Assembly (NCBI RefSeq): GCF_024505045.1
Contig: NZ_JANIBM010000012.1
Location: forward strand, 51,718-115,717
Origin: Methylomonas aurea
GTDB lineage: Bacteria; Pseudomonadota; Gammaproteobacteria; Methylococcales; Methylomonadaceae
Length of the DNA: 64,000 nt
Reading direction: 5' to 3'
Position 1 is the stretch's first letter. Every line of letters begins with the position of its first letter. A program made the translations under genes and the position numbers. Positions 17,377-26,060 of the stretch are shown piece after piece. The notes beneath the pieces were generated by a model that was not told the origin of the DNA, did not search any database, and worked only from the letters and a program-made list of their open reading frames with translations.

Positions 17377-20300
17377 AAGCCTTCAACCTAAGCGAATGGG
17401 TGCTTAAACACCGCTCCTTCATCGGCTTTATGCTCGCACTGACAGTGCTCGGCGGGATGTTCGCCTATTACAATTTGGGCCAGCAGGAAGACCCGCCGTT
17501 CACCTTCCGGATTATGGTGGTCAAGACCCTCTATCCCGGCGCCACCGCGCTGGAAGTCGAGCAACAGTTGACCGACAGGCTGGAGAAGAAAATCCAGGAA
17601 CTGCCGAATCTGGATTACCTGCGCAGTTATTCCAAACCCGGCGAATCGGTGATTTTCGTCACGCCGCGCGAGGATACGCCGCCTAAGGAAATCCCGGAGC
17701 TTTGGTACCAAGTGCGCAAGAAGGTCGACGACATCCGTATGACACTGCCGTCCGGCAGTATCGGGCCGTTTTTCAACGACGAATTCGGCGACACCTATAG
17801 CCTGATCTACGCGTTTTCCGGCGAGGGCTTTAATTATGCCGACCTGAAATTGGCGGCCGATTCGGTCCGCCAACAGCTGTTGCGGGTCAAGGATGTCGAG
17901 AAGGTCGATTTGATCGGCGTACAGGACGAAAAGATTTTCGTCGAGTTTTCCGACAAGAAGCTGGCCGAATTGGGCTTGGATACGGCAGCGGTCGCCCAGG
18001 CCTTGCAGGCGCAGAACGGCATGGCGCCGGCCGGCACGGTGTTTTCACCTCAGCGCAATCTGCCGATACGCCTGACCGGCTCGTTCGATTCGGAACATAG
18101 CGTTGCCAATATGGCGGTGCGTATCGCTAATCGAACCTTCAAGGTCGGCGACTTTGCCAATGTGGCGCGAGGCTATGTCGATCCGGCGGAATTCAAAATG
18201 CGCTTCAACGGCAAACCGGCGCTTGGTCTCGGCGTGACGATGAACAAGAAAGGCAACGTTATCGATCTGGAGCAAGCCTTGGACGAGACGCTGAACCGTT
18301 TAACCAGCGAGCTACCGTTAGGCATGGACGTGCAGCCGGTGGCTAATCAAGGCCATGTGGTGAAAAAGCAGATGGCGGAATTCGGCCGAACTTTCTTTGA
18401 GGCGCTGGCGACCGTGTTGGTGGTGAGTTTCTTGAGCCTGGGCTGGCGTACCGGTTCCGTGGTGGCGCTGACTGTGCCGCTGGTGCTGGCCGCCACCTTA
18501 TTGGTCATGCTGCTGTGCGGCATCGATCTACAGCGGATTTCATTGGGTGCTTTGATTCTGGCGCTGGGCCTGCTGGTGGACGACGCGATGATTGCTGTCG
18601 AGATGATGGCCCGCAAGCTGGAAGAAGGCTGGGACCGGATGCGTGCCGCGACCTATGCGTATACTGCCACCGCCTTTCCGATGCTGACCGGCACCTTGAT
18701 CACCATCGCCGGTTTCCTGCCGGTGGGTCTGGCGCAATCCTCGGCCGGTGAATATACGGTGGCGATTTTCCAGGTGGTCGGCATTTCCCTGATACTGTCT
18801 TGGATAGGCGCGGTGGTATTCACCCCGTATTTGGGATTTTTGATCCTCAAGGTGCATGCCAACGGTGAGCAAACGGCCCACGACCTGTTCGATACGCCGT
18901 TCTACAACCGCTTGCGCCGCTGGGTGGATGCCTGTGTAGCGCACCGTAAGAAAGTCATTGTCGCCACCCTGGCTTTGTTCGGCCTGGGTGTGGTGGCTTT
19001 AACCCATGTCCCCGAACAGTTCTTTCCGCTGTCCAACCGGCCTGAAGTCATCGTCGACCTGTGGTTGCCGGAAGGCAGTGCCTTTGAGCAAACCGAAGCC
19101 GCCGCCAAACGCATGGAAGCGCTATTAGCCAAGGACGAGGACGTGGAGCATGTCGCCAGCTATATCGGCAGCGGCACGCCGAGGTTTTTTATGTTGATCG
19201 TGCAGCAACTGGCGAATACCAATCTGGCCGAATTGGTGGTGATGACCAAGGATAATGTCGCGCGCGAACGGGTGATGCAGCGGGTCCGGCAGATTCTGGC
19301 GACGGATTTTCCGAATGTTCGCGGCCGGGTGAAGCGCCTGAATGTCGGGCCGCCGATGGATTATCCGTTGACGTTCAGGGTGCTCGGCGAAAACCCCAAC
19401 ATCGTGCGCGGCATCGCCGAGCGGGTGGCCGACGTCGTGCGCAACCATCCCGGCACCGTGGATGTCAACGACGACTGGCATGACCGCATGCCCTCGTTCC
19501 GCCTGATGCTGGACCAGGACAAGGCCCGCGCGGTCGGCGTTTCGACGGCCAGCTTGTCGCAAGCCTTGCAGGCGCATTACGCCGGCATTCCGGTCGGGCA
19601 ATTGCGCGAACAGGATAAGTTGATAGACATCGTCTGGCGGGCCAGCCCCGAATTGCGTAGCGCCGCCGACGAATTGCCTGACGTCGCGGTACGCACGGCC
19701 AATGGCAAGTCGGTATCGCTGTCGCAGTTCGTCAAATTCGAGACCGTGTTCGAAGACGGCGTGCGTTGGCGCCGCAACCGCTTCCCGACTATCTCGGTGC
19801 GCGCCGACGTGGCCGACGGTAAGATGGCTCCGGACGTGGCGGCGGAAATCGTCCCGAAACTTAAATCCATACAGGACAGCTTGCCGGCCGGTTATTTCGT
19901 CGAAACCGGCGGTTCCAAGGAAGACGCGGTGACCGCGCAGAAGTCGATTCTGATCTGGATTCCGCTGGTGCTGATCGCCACGCTGATCTTGTTGATGATG
20001 CAGCTGCAGAATCTGTCCAGGACTTTCATGGTGTTCAGCACCGCGCCGCTGGGCGTGATCGGCGCGGCCTTCGCCTTGCTGTTGTTCCGGGCGCCGTTCG
20101 GTTTCGTGGCCTTGCTGGGCATTCTGGCGCTGGCCGGCATGATCATGCGCAACTCGGTGATTCTGGTCGACCAGATCGATCAGGACGAACAGTCGGGACT
20201 CGACACCTGGTCGGCCATCGTCGAATCGACAGTGCGGCGCTTTAGGCCGATCATGCTGACTGCGGCGGCCGCCATCCTGGCGATGATTCCGCTGTCGCGC

Positions 20301-20435
20301 AACGACTTCTTCGGCCCGCAGGCCATCGCGATCATGGGTGGGCTGACGGTGGCGACCGCGTTGACGGTGTTCTTCCTGCCGGCGCTGTATGCGGCTTGGT
20401 TTGGGGTGGGGCGTGGAGACGCCAAAGTACCGTAG
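17373..20435 (+). CDS. RND efflux pump, inner-membrane subunit
   Basis: Proton-driven exporter of 1020 residues with the AcrB-type plan: a first helix at about 14-32, a large periplasmic loop, helices 2-6 with GALILALGLLVDDAMIAVEMM (helix 4, charged DD relay; quoted here as GALILALGLLVDD then AMIAVEMM), and a repeat of the plan in the second half. It belongs to the subgroup of long RND pumps with a shared adaptor and NodT channel. The substrate is unknown; adjacency to HxlR and SDR suggests organic toxicants. Translationally coupled to the adaptor. Confidence 0.95.
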   Translation: MKAFNLSEWVLKHRSFIGFMLALTVLGGMFAYYNLGQQEDPPFTFRIMVVKTLYPGATALEVEQQLTDRLEKKIQELPNLDYLRSYSKPGESVIFVTPREDTPPKEIPELWYQVRKKVDDIRMTLPSGSIGPFFNDEFGDTYSLIYAFSGEGFNYADLKLAADSVRQQLLRVKDVEKVDLIGVQDEKIFVEFSDKKLAELGLDTAAVAQALQAQNGMAPAGTVFSPQRNLPIRLTGSFDSEHSVANMAVRIANRTFKVGDFANVARGYVDPAEFKMRFNGKPALGLGVTMNKKGNVIDLEQALDETLNRLTSELPLGMDVQPVANQGHVVKKQMAEFGRTFFEALATVLVVSFLSLGWRTGSVVALTVPLVLAATLLVMLLCGIDLQRISLGALILALGLLVDDAMIAVEMMARKLEEGWDRMRAATYAYTATAFPMLTGTLITIAGFLPVGLAQSSAGEYTVAIFQVVGISLILSWIGAVVFTPYLGFLILKVHANGEQTAHDLFDTPFYNRLRRWVDACVAHRKKVIVATLALFGLGVVALTHVPEQFFPLSNRPEVIVDLWLPEGSAFEQTEAAAKRMEALLAKDEDVEHVASYIGSGTPRFFMLIVQQLANTNLAELVVMTKDNVARERVMQRVRQILATDFPNVRGRVKRLNVGPPMDYPLTFRVLGENPNIVRGIAERVADVVRNHPGTVDVNDDWHDRMPSFRLMLDQDKARAVGVSTASLSQALQAHYAGIPVGQLREQDKLIDIVWRASPELRSAADELPDVAVRTANGKSVSLSQFVKFETVFEDGVRWRRNRFPTISVRADVADGKMAPDVAAEIVPKLKSIQDSLPAGYFVETGGSKEDAVTAQKSILIWIPLVLIATLILLMMQLQNLSRTFMVFSTAPLGVIGAAFALLLFRAPFGFVALLGILALAGMIMRNSVILVDQIDQDEQSGLDTWSAIVESTVRRFRPIMLTAAAAILAMIPLSRNDFFGPQAIAIMGGLTVATALTVFFLPALYAAWFGVGRGDAKVP

Positions 20436-20512
20436 GTCGGGGTAGGCGCTAGCCGTAACCCGACACACCAGGCTTCGAAGTGTCGGGTTACGCTATCGCT
20501 AACCCGACCTAC
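20432..20512. repeat. Nested palindromic intergenic repeat
   Basis: The outer arms GTAGGTCGGG (20432-20441) and CCCGACCTAC (20503-20512) enclose inner arms GTAACCCGACA (20455-20465) and TGTCGGGTTAC (20481-20491), all perfect complements. The TAACCCGAC/GTCGGGTTA core is a type of dispersed intergenic palindrome seen in many gammaproteobacterial genomes. It starts inside the last codons of the RND pump gene. It may also attenuate transcription into the outer-membrane gene. Confidence 0.75.
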
Positions 20513-20546
20513 AGGGCTGAATGCAATGAAGCCAAACGTTTTGATT

Positions 20547-20575
20547 TTGTTGGGCTTCGCGTTGCCCAACCTACA
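20547..20575. repeat. Second short palindromic repeat
   Basis: GTTGGGC (20549-20555) and GCCCAAC (20564-20570) are exact complements around an 8-base loop, followed by CTACA. The unit TTGGGCTTCGC/GCCCAACCTACA resembles another widespread intergenic repeat of Proteobacteria. It lies 35 bases after the first palindrome, so the pump-to-channel gap is a repeat-filled spacer. Confidence 0.65.
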
Positions 20576-20660
20576 TTGCGACTGTCTCCGAAGAGAGGCG
20601 ACAACTCCCACTTACGATAATCCTCGCGGGTACCGCGCGAAGCGACCACGGAGTTTTACA

Positions 20661-22115
20661 ATGAATAAAAGAGTTTTAATACCGCTAACCATCCTGTCCT
20701 TGGCTAGTCAAATCGCCTGCACGCCCACCCGCGTCGGCGACCAAGTGGCGCTGAATAGCCCGGCAAGCTGGCATCACGCGCCCACTGCTCAAACTGCCGA
20801 AACGGCTGATCTAAAGACTTGGTGGCAAGGTTTCGGCGATCCCTTGCTGAATGAATTGATAGACAAGGCCTTGGCCGCCAACCACGACCTCAAGATCGCC
20901 ACCGCCCGCGTCCGCGAAGCCAACGCGATGGTCACCGTCGCCGAAGCGGCGTTGTATCCCAGCCTCGATTTCTCACTGTCCGGTGGTCGGGAAAAACGCA
21001 TCGACCGCATCGTCGGCGTGCCGAGCGGGCAAGGCATCAAATTGATTACGCCGACCGCCGATGCGGTCAGCGGCGGCTTGGCTGCACGCTGGGAAACCGA
21101 CTTGTTCGGCGGCCGGCATTTGGAAGCGGAGGCCGCCGCCGCGCAAGCCGAAGGCAGCAAGGAAGGTTTGCATGCGGCGCAAGTCGGTCTGTTAGCGCAA
21201 GTGGCGACCAACTATCTGGAGCTGCGCGGCGTGCAGCAACGCACCGGCATTCTGCAAAGCAATATAGCCTTGCAGCGCGAGCGGCTGAGGACTTTGCAGG
21301 TTTTTCATAAAGCCGGGCTGGCTAACGAGGCGGATATTGCCCGCCAGCAAACGCTGTTGCACGGCACCGAAGCGGCGCTGCCGGTACTTGCCAACGCCGG
21401 GCAAAAGCTTATCCACCGTTTGGGCGTATTATTGGGCGAGCCGCCGGAAAACCTGGAACAGCGGCTGGCCTTTGCCGGCCCGTTGCCGAAACAAGCGCCG
21501 GCCATGCCCAACCTATTACCGGCCGATTTACTGGCGCAACGTCCCGACTTGCGTCTGGCGCAAACCGAAGTCAGCGCGGCGGCGGCCAGCCTGGGTTCGG
21601 CGCGGGCCGATCTCTATCCGAAACTGGTGCTGTCGGCCAGCGGCGGCCTCGGCGCGCTGGCGGTCGGCGGTTTTCCAAGTCTGGCCGACAGCGTCTATGC
21701 CTTGGGAACCGGCCTTTCCGCACCAATCTTCAACGCCGGCCGCATCCGCGCCCATATCGCCGCCGCCGATGCGCGGCTGGATCAGGTCGCGACCAATTAC
21801 GAGAAGACTTTTTTGCTGGCCCTGGAAGACGTGGAAAACGCCTTCGTCGCGCACCGTTCCGCGACGGATAGCTTGGGCCAATTGACAGCAGCAGAAACCT
21901 CGGCGGAAAAAGCTTACCGGCTGGTTGACGCCCTGTATCAACGCGGTGTAGGCGATTATCTGGCGGTGCTGGATGCCCAGCGCAGCAAGCTGGCCGTCAG
22001 CGACGAACGCACCAAAGCCGAAACGGCGGCCGGCGTAGCGATGGTGTCGATTTACCGGGCTTTCGGCGGCGGCTGGATGTTTGATAGTGCTATCAATAAA
22101 GCCTCGATATGGTAA
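20661..22115 (+). CDS. Outer-membrane efflux lipoprotein, NodT/OprM family
   Basis: TolC-like channel of 484 residues completing the RND system. A lipoprotein signal peptide ends at C20 (LASQIAC). The typical entry motif LKTWWQGFGDPLLNELIDKAL, quoted as LKTWWQGFGDP then LLNELIDKAL, and two copies of the coiled-coil/beta-strand repeat follow (AARWETDLFGG; LLAQRPDLRLAQTEV; GLSAPIFNAGRIRA). The frame is open upstream to 20526 but that part is repeat DNA; GGAG stands eight bases before the ATG at 20661. It is separated from the pump gene by two palindromic repeats, so expression may be uncoupled. Confidence 0.93.
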   Translation: MNKRVLIPLTILSLASQIACTPTRVGDQVALNSPASWHHAPTAQTAETADLKTWWQGFGDPLLNELIDKALAANHDLKIATARVREANAMVTVAEAALYPSLDFSLSGGREKRIDRIVGVPSGQGIKLITPTADAVSGGLAARWETDLFGGRHLEAEAAAAQAEGSKEGLHAAQVGLLAQVATNYLELRGVQQRTGILQSNIALQRERLRTLQVFHKAGLANEADIARQQTLLHGTEAALPVLANAGQKLIHRLGVLLGEPPENLEQRLAFAGPLPKQAPAMPNLLPADLLAQRPDLRLAQTEVSAAAASLGSARADLYPKLVLSASGGLGALAVGGFPSLADSVYALGTGLSAPIFNAGRIRAHIAAADARLDQVATNYEKTFLLALEDVENAFVAHRSATDSLGQLTAAETSAEKAYRLVDALYQRGVGDYLAVLDAQRSKLAVSDERTKAETAAGVAMVSIYRAFGGGWMFDSAINKASIW

Positions 22116-22229
22116 TCATCGGTTCTAAAAGTTATGGGGCCGCTAAATCCCACAAAGCTGACGCTTTTCGAGGTAAATTTGTGGGAGGTAGCAGTCAGCT
22201 TTTGGCCGAGACTTATCGGTCCAGATTTC

Positions 22230-22907
22230 AGAAATTACGAGATCTTACAGCAGCAAGACAAGCAAGTGTTTTCTGTGCAACCGATGCAGAGTTTTCAGGT
22301 GTTGGCGACTACGGCGGGTGCCGCGCCGGCTTATAACGACCCTTACCTGAATTTGCAAACCGCTTTCAATGCACTGCGAATAGCCGATTTGTAACGAGTC
22401 ACCACCGGCCGGGGCGTGCGTATCGCCCTGATCGATACCGGCGTGGATACCGGGCATCCCGATTTGCAAGGCCAAATCCGTTATTCGGAAAACACGGCGC
22501 CGAAACCCGCCGACCAGAATTGGGCCGATCTGCACGGCATGGCAGTGGCCGGCGTGTTGGCGGCTCGACCCGACAACGCTATCGGTATTGCCGGTATCGC
22601 GCCGGAGGCCGACGTGTAGGCGTTTCGGGCCTGTCGGCCGGAGAAACCGAATACGCTGGCCGCACGTTGCAACAGTTTTACGTTGGCTTTAGCCTTGAAC
22701 CAGGCGATGCGGCTGGGCTGTCGGATCGTCAATCTGAGTTTGAGCGGGCCGGAGGATTTTCTGTTGCGGCAGTTGATAGAAGCCGCCTTGGCCGAAGGTA
22801 TCGTGGTCGTGGCGGCGGTGCCGGGTAAAGGGCAGGGCGGCGGTTTTCCGGCCAATATTCCCGGCGTCATTGCCGTCAATCAAGCCGGACCGGAACCGGC
22901 CCGCTGA
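22230..22907 (+). pseudogene. Decayed S8 (subtilisin-like) serine protease
   Basis: One continuous reading frame carries subtilase features: a propeptide-like segment (VFSVQPMQSFQVLATTAG), NDPYLNLQTAF, the catalytic aspartate in VRIALIDTGVDTGHPDL, and the catalytic histidine in DLHGMAVAGVLAA, then IVNLSLSGP and AEGIVVVAAVPG. It is interrupted by TAA at 22392-22394 and TAG at 22617-22619 without frameshift, and ends before the GTS serine region. Two nonsense codons plus loss of the nucleophile indicate a dead gene. The 22116-22229 flank contains an exact 9-bp inverted repeat (22154-22162 / 22194-22202). Confidence 0.8.
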
Positions 22908-23025
22908 GGCGCGAAAATCGGAGAGGCCGATCCGCCGGATTTATATTTCGCCGGCTGCTAACCGGATTTAGGGATGGCGCTTAAAGCCGACGTTGCGGCA
23001 GCGGGCCGCAACGCCGATAGAGAAA

Positions 23026-24039
<1,014 letters not shown>

Positions 24040-24255
24040 TTAAACCGCCAACGTCCGGGAGGCGAGCATAAATCGTTGGCTTGTGGCGGCTGCTATGCGC
24101 AGTGAACCCGTTAAGTGTGGCATTGTTCGTTTTGGAGAAATCGTCAATGTCGCTAACGGTTAACAAAAGCGGTAATTTGTGGCTAATCTTTGGGTGGCAC
24201 TGGTGTGCGGACTGAGTTTGTGAGTTTATGTGGGATGTGGTTCGGGAGACAGCTA

Positions 24256-25698
24256 ATGGGCGAATATATGACCAAAACCGCGACACGAGCCAGGATTGGC
24301 TCAATTGGCCTGGCTGGCGCGATCGTCTTTTGCGCACTGCTTTGGCAAGTTTTCGACCAGCAGCAAAAAATACTGGCGGCCCACCAATGGGTGGTTCATA
24401 CCACGCAAGTGCAGGACGTGGGGCACCAGTTGGCTACGGAAGTCTTGGAGGCGGCAACGGCGGTTCGGGGGTATTTGCTGGTTGGCAAGCCGGAGTTTTT
24501 GCCTCACTACCGCGAGGCCAATCAAAAATTACCCGCATTACATGCGAAGCTGGTCGAGCTCACTCGAGACAATACCGAGCAACAGACGCTTTTGGCCGAA
24601 CTGCAACCGCTGGTTGAACGGCGGATGCGGCTTAACGAAAAAATGGTCGATCGTTATGCCGATTCCGACACCGCGGAGAAGATGCGTTTGATTGGCGAAA
24701 GTCACTTGCTGAACCAGAACATAAGAGATTCATTAAACCGATTGCGTGACTCCGAGGCTCGCTTACTGACGGAACGGGAGGCGCTGATGCAACACGGCGC
24801 CCGCTGGATTCTGGTCTGGAATGTCGCGATCGTTTTGTTATTGAGCTTGGTCAGCGCCGCATTGGTGTGGTCGTTGCTCCGGGAGTGGCGGCAACGGCGG
24901 GATGTCATGGAGCAATTGGAACTGGCCAACAGCGAACTGGAGAGCCGCAATGCCAACTTGGCCGTAGCGAACGAGGCGATTTCGGAAGCCAACCGGCTGA
25001 AGACCGAGTTTTTGTCGGCAATGAGCCATGAGTTGCGTACGCCGCTGAATTCGATCATCGGTTTCACCGGCTTGCTGAGAATGGGGATTGCCGGCCAATT
25101 GAACGACGAGCAGAAAAAACAATTGAACATGGTCAACGATTCGGCCCAGCATTTGCTGCATTTGATTAGCGATTTGTTGGACTTGTCGCGAATCGAGAGC
25201 GGCCGGGCGGAGTTGGCCGAAGACAGTTTCGACTTACGCGACGTGGTAGCCGAGGCTTGCGCGGTGGTAGCGCCGCTTGCCGCGAAAAAGCAGTTGATTT
25301 TGAATAACGCTTGCTGCGATTTGCCGCTGGCGGTGGCCAGCGATCGGCGCAAAACCTATCAGATCTTGTTGAACCTGGTAAACAATGCCGTGAAGTTTTC
25401 CGAGCGGGGTAGCATCGATCTGACCTGCGAGGCCTTGCCGCACGCCTGGCGCATTTGTGTCAGCGACCAGGGTATCGGCATCAAGCCCGAGCATCAAGCC
25501 ATGCTGTTTCAAGCCTTTCGTCAGGTGGACGGTTCCGCGCGGCGAGTTTACGAAGGTACGGGCCTGGGTTTGTACCTGTCGAAAAAATTGGTGGAAATGC
25601 TGGGCGGCGATATTTCCGTGACCAGCGAGTGGGGGAAGGGGTCGCGGTTTTGCTTTACCTTGCCGCGCAACGCCGAAAATCCTGGAGAGCAGCCATGA
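24256..25698 (+). CDS. Membrane sensor histidine kinase with CHASE3-like sensor
   Basis: A 480-residue kinase. Two transmembrane helices (about 14-30 and 183-208) flank a helical extracytoplasmic domain with the CHASE3-like phrase ATAVRGYLLVGKPEFL. After a coiled coil come the phosphoacceptor H258 in SAMSHELRTPLN and the ATP-binding boxes (NLVNNAVKFSERG, DQGIGIKPEH, GTGLGLYLSKKLVEMLGG). GGGAGA six bases before the ATG at 24256 decides the start over upstream frames. The stop overlaps the next start, making an operon with the two following regulators. Confidence 0.9.
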   Translation: MGEYMTKTATRARIGSIGLAGAIVFCALLWQVFDQQQKILAAHQWVVHTTQVQDVGHQLATEVLEAATAVRGYLLVGKPEFLPHYREANQKLPALHAKLVELTRDNTEQQTLLAELQPLVERRMRLNEKMVDRYADSDTAEKMRLIGESHLLNQNIRDSLNRLRDSEARLLTEREALMQHGARWILVWNVAIVLLLSLVSAALVWSLLREWRQRRDVMEQLELANSELESRNANLAVANEAISEANRLKTEFLSAMSHELRTPLNSIIGFTGLLRMGIAGQLNDEQKKQLNMVNDSAQHLLHLISDLLDLSRIESGRAELAEDSFDLRDVVAEACAVVAPLAAKKQLILNNACCDLPLAVASDRRKTYQILLNLVNNAVKFSERGSIDLTCEALPHAWRICVSDQGIGIKPEHQAMLFQAFRQVDGSARRVYEGTGLGLYLSKKLVEMLGGDISVTSEWGKGSRFCFTLPRNAENPGEQP

Positions 25699-26060
25699 AG
25701 GCAAAGATTTTGATTGTCGAAGATAATCCGCAAAACCTGTATCTGATCGAATTTCTGCTGCGTAGCGCTAACATCGCCACCGTCAGTGCGGCCAACGGCG
25801 AGCAGGCTTTGGCAATGGCGCGTAGCGAGAGACCGGACCTGATTTTGATGGATATCCAGATGCCGGAAATGGATGGTTACGAAGCCACCCGTAAGTTGAA
25901 GAGCGATCCCGAAACCCGGAATATACCGGTTATAGGCGTTAGTTCCTATGCGATGCCGTCGTCGCGCAAGGAGGCCTTGGCTGCCGGGATGGCCGCTTAT
26001 ATTGAAAAACCCCTGATTCCGGAAACCTTCCTGTCGCAACTGCAGCCGTTTTTGCCATGA
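25695..26060 (+). CDS. Single-domain response regulator (DivK-like)
   Basis: A 121-residue receiver domain alone. Acidic residues E9-D10, phosphoacceptor D53 in LILMDIQMPEMDGYEA and the conserved lysine in AYIEKPLIPETF are present. Start and stop codons overlap those of the neighbouring genes by four bases at both ends, so it is strictly coupled to the kinase and the GGDEF/EAL protein. With no output domain it probably acts by protein contact or as a phosphate shuttle. Confidence 0.92.
   Translation: MKAKILIVEDNPQNLYLIEFLLRSANIATVSAANGEQALAMARSERPDLILMDIQMPEMDGYEATRKLKSDPETRNIPVIGVSSYAMPSSRKEALAAGMAAYIEKPLIPETFLSQLQPFLP

Noticed and set aside
19125..20468. 447-residue frame antisense to the RND pump gene
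   Set aside because: It mirrors a well-supported RND gene, is rich in His/Arg/Gln as expected for a shadow of G/C-rich coding sequence, and has no recognisable domain.
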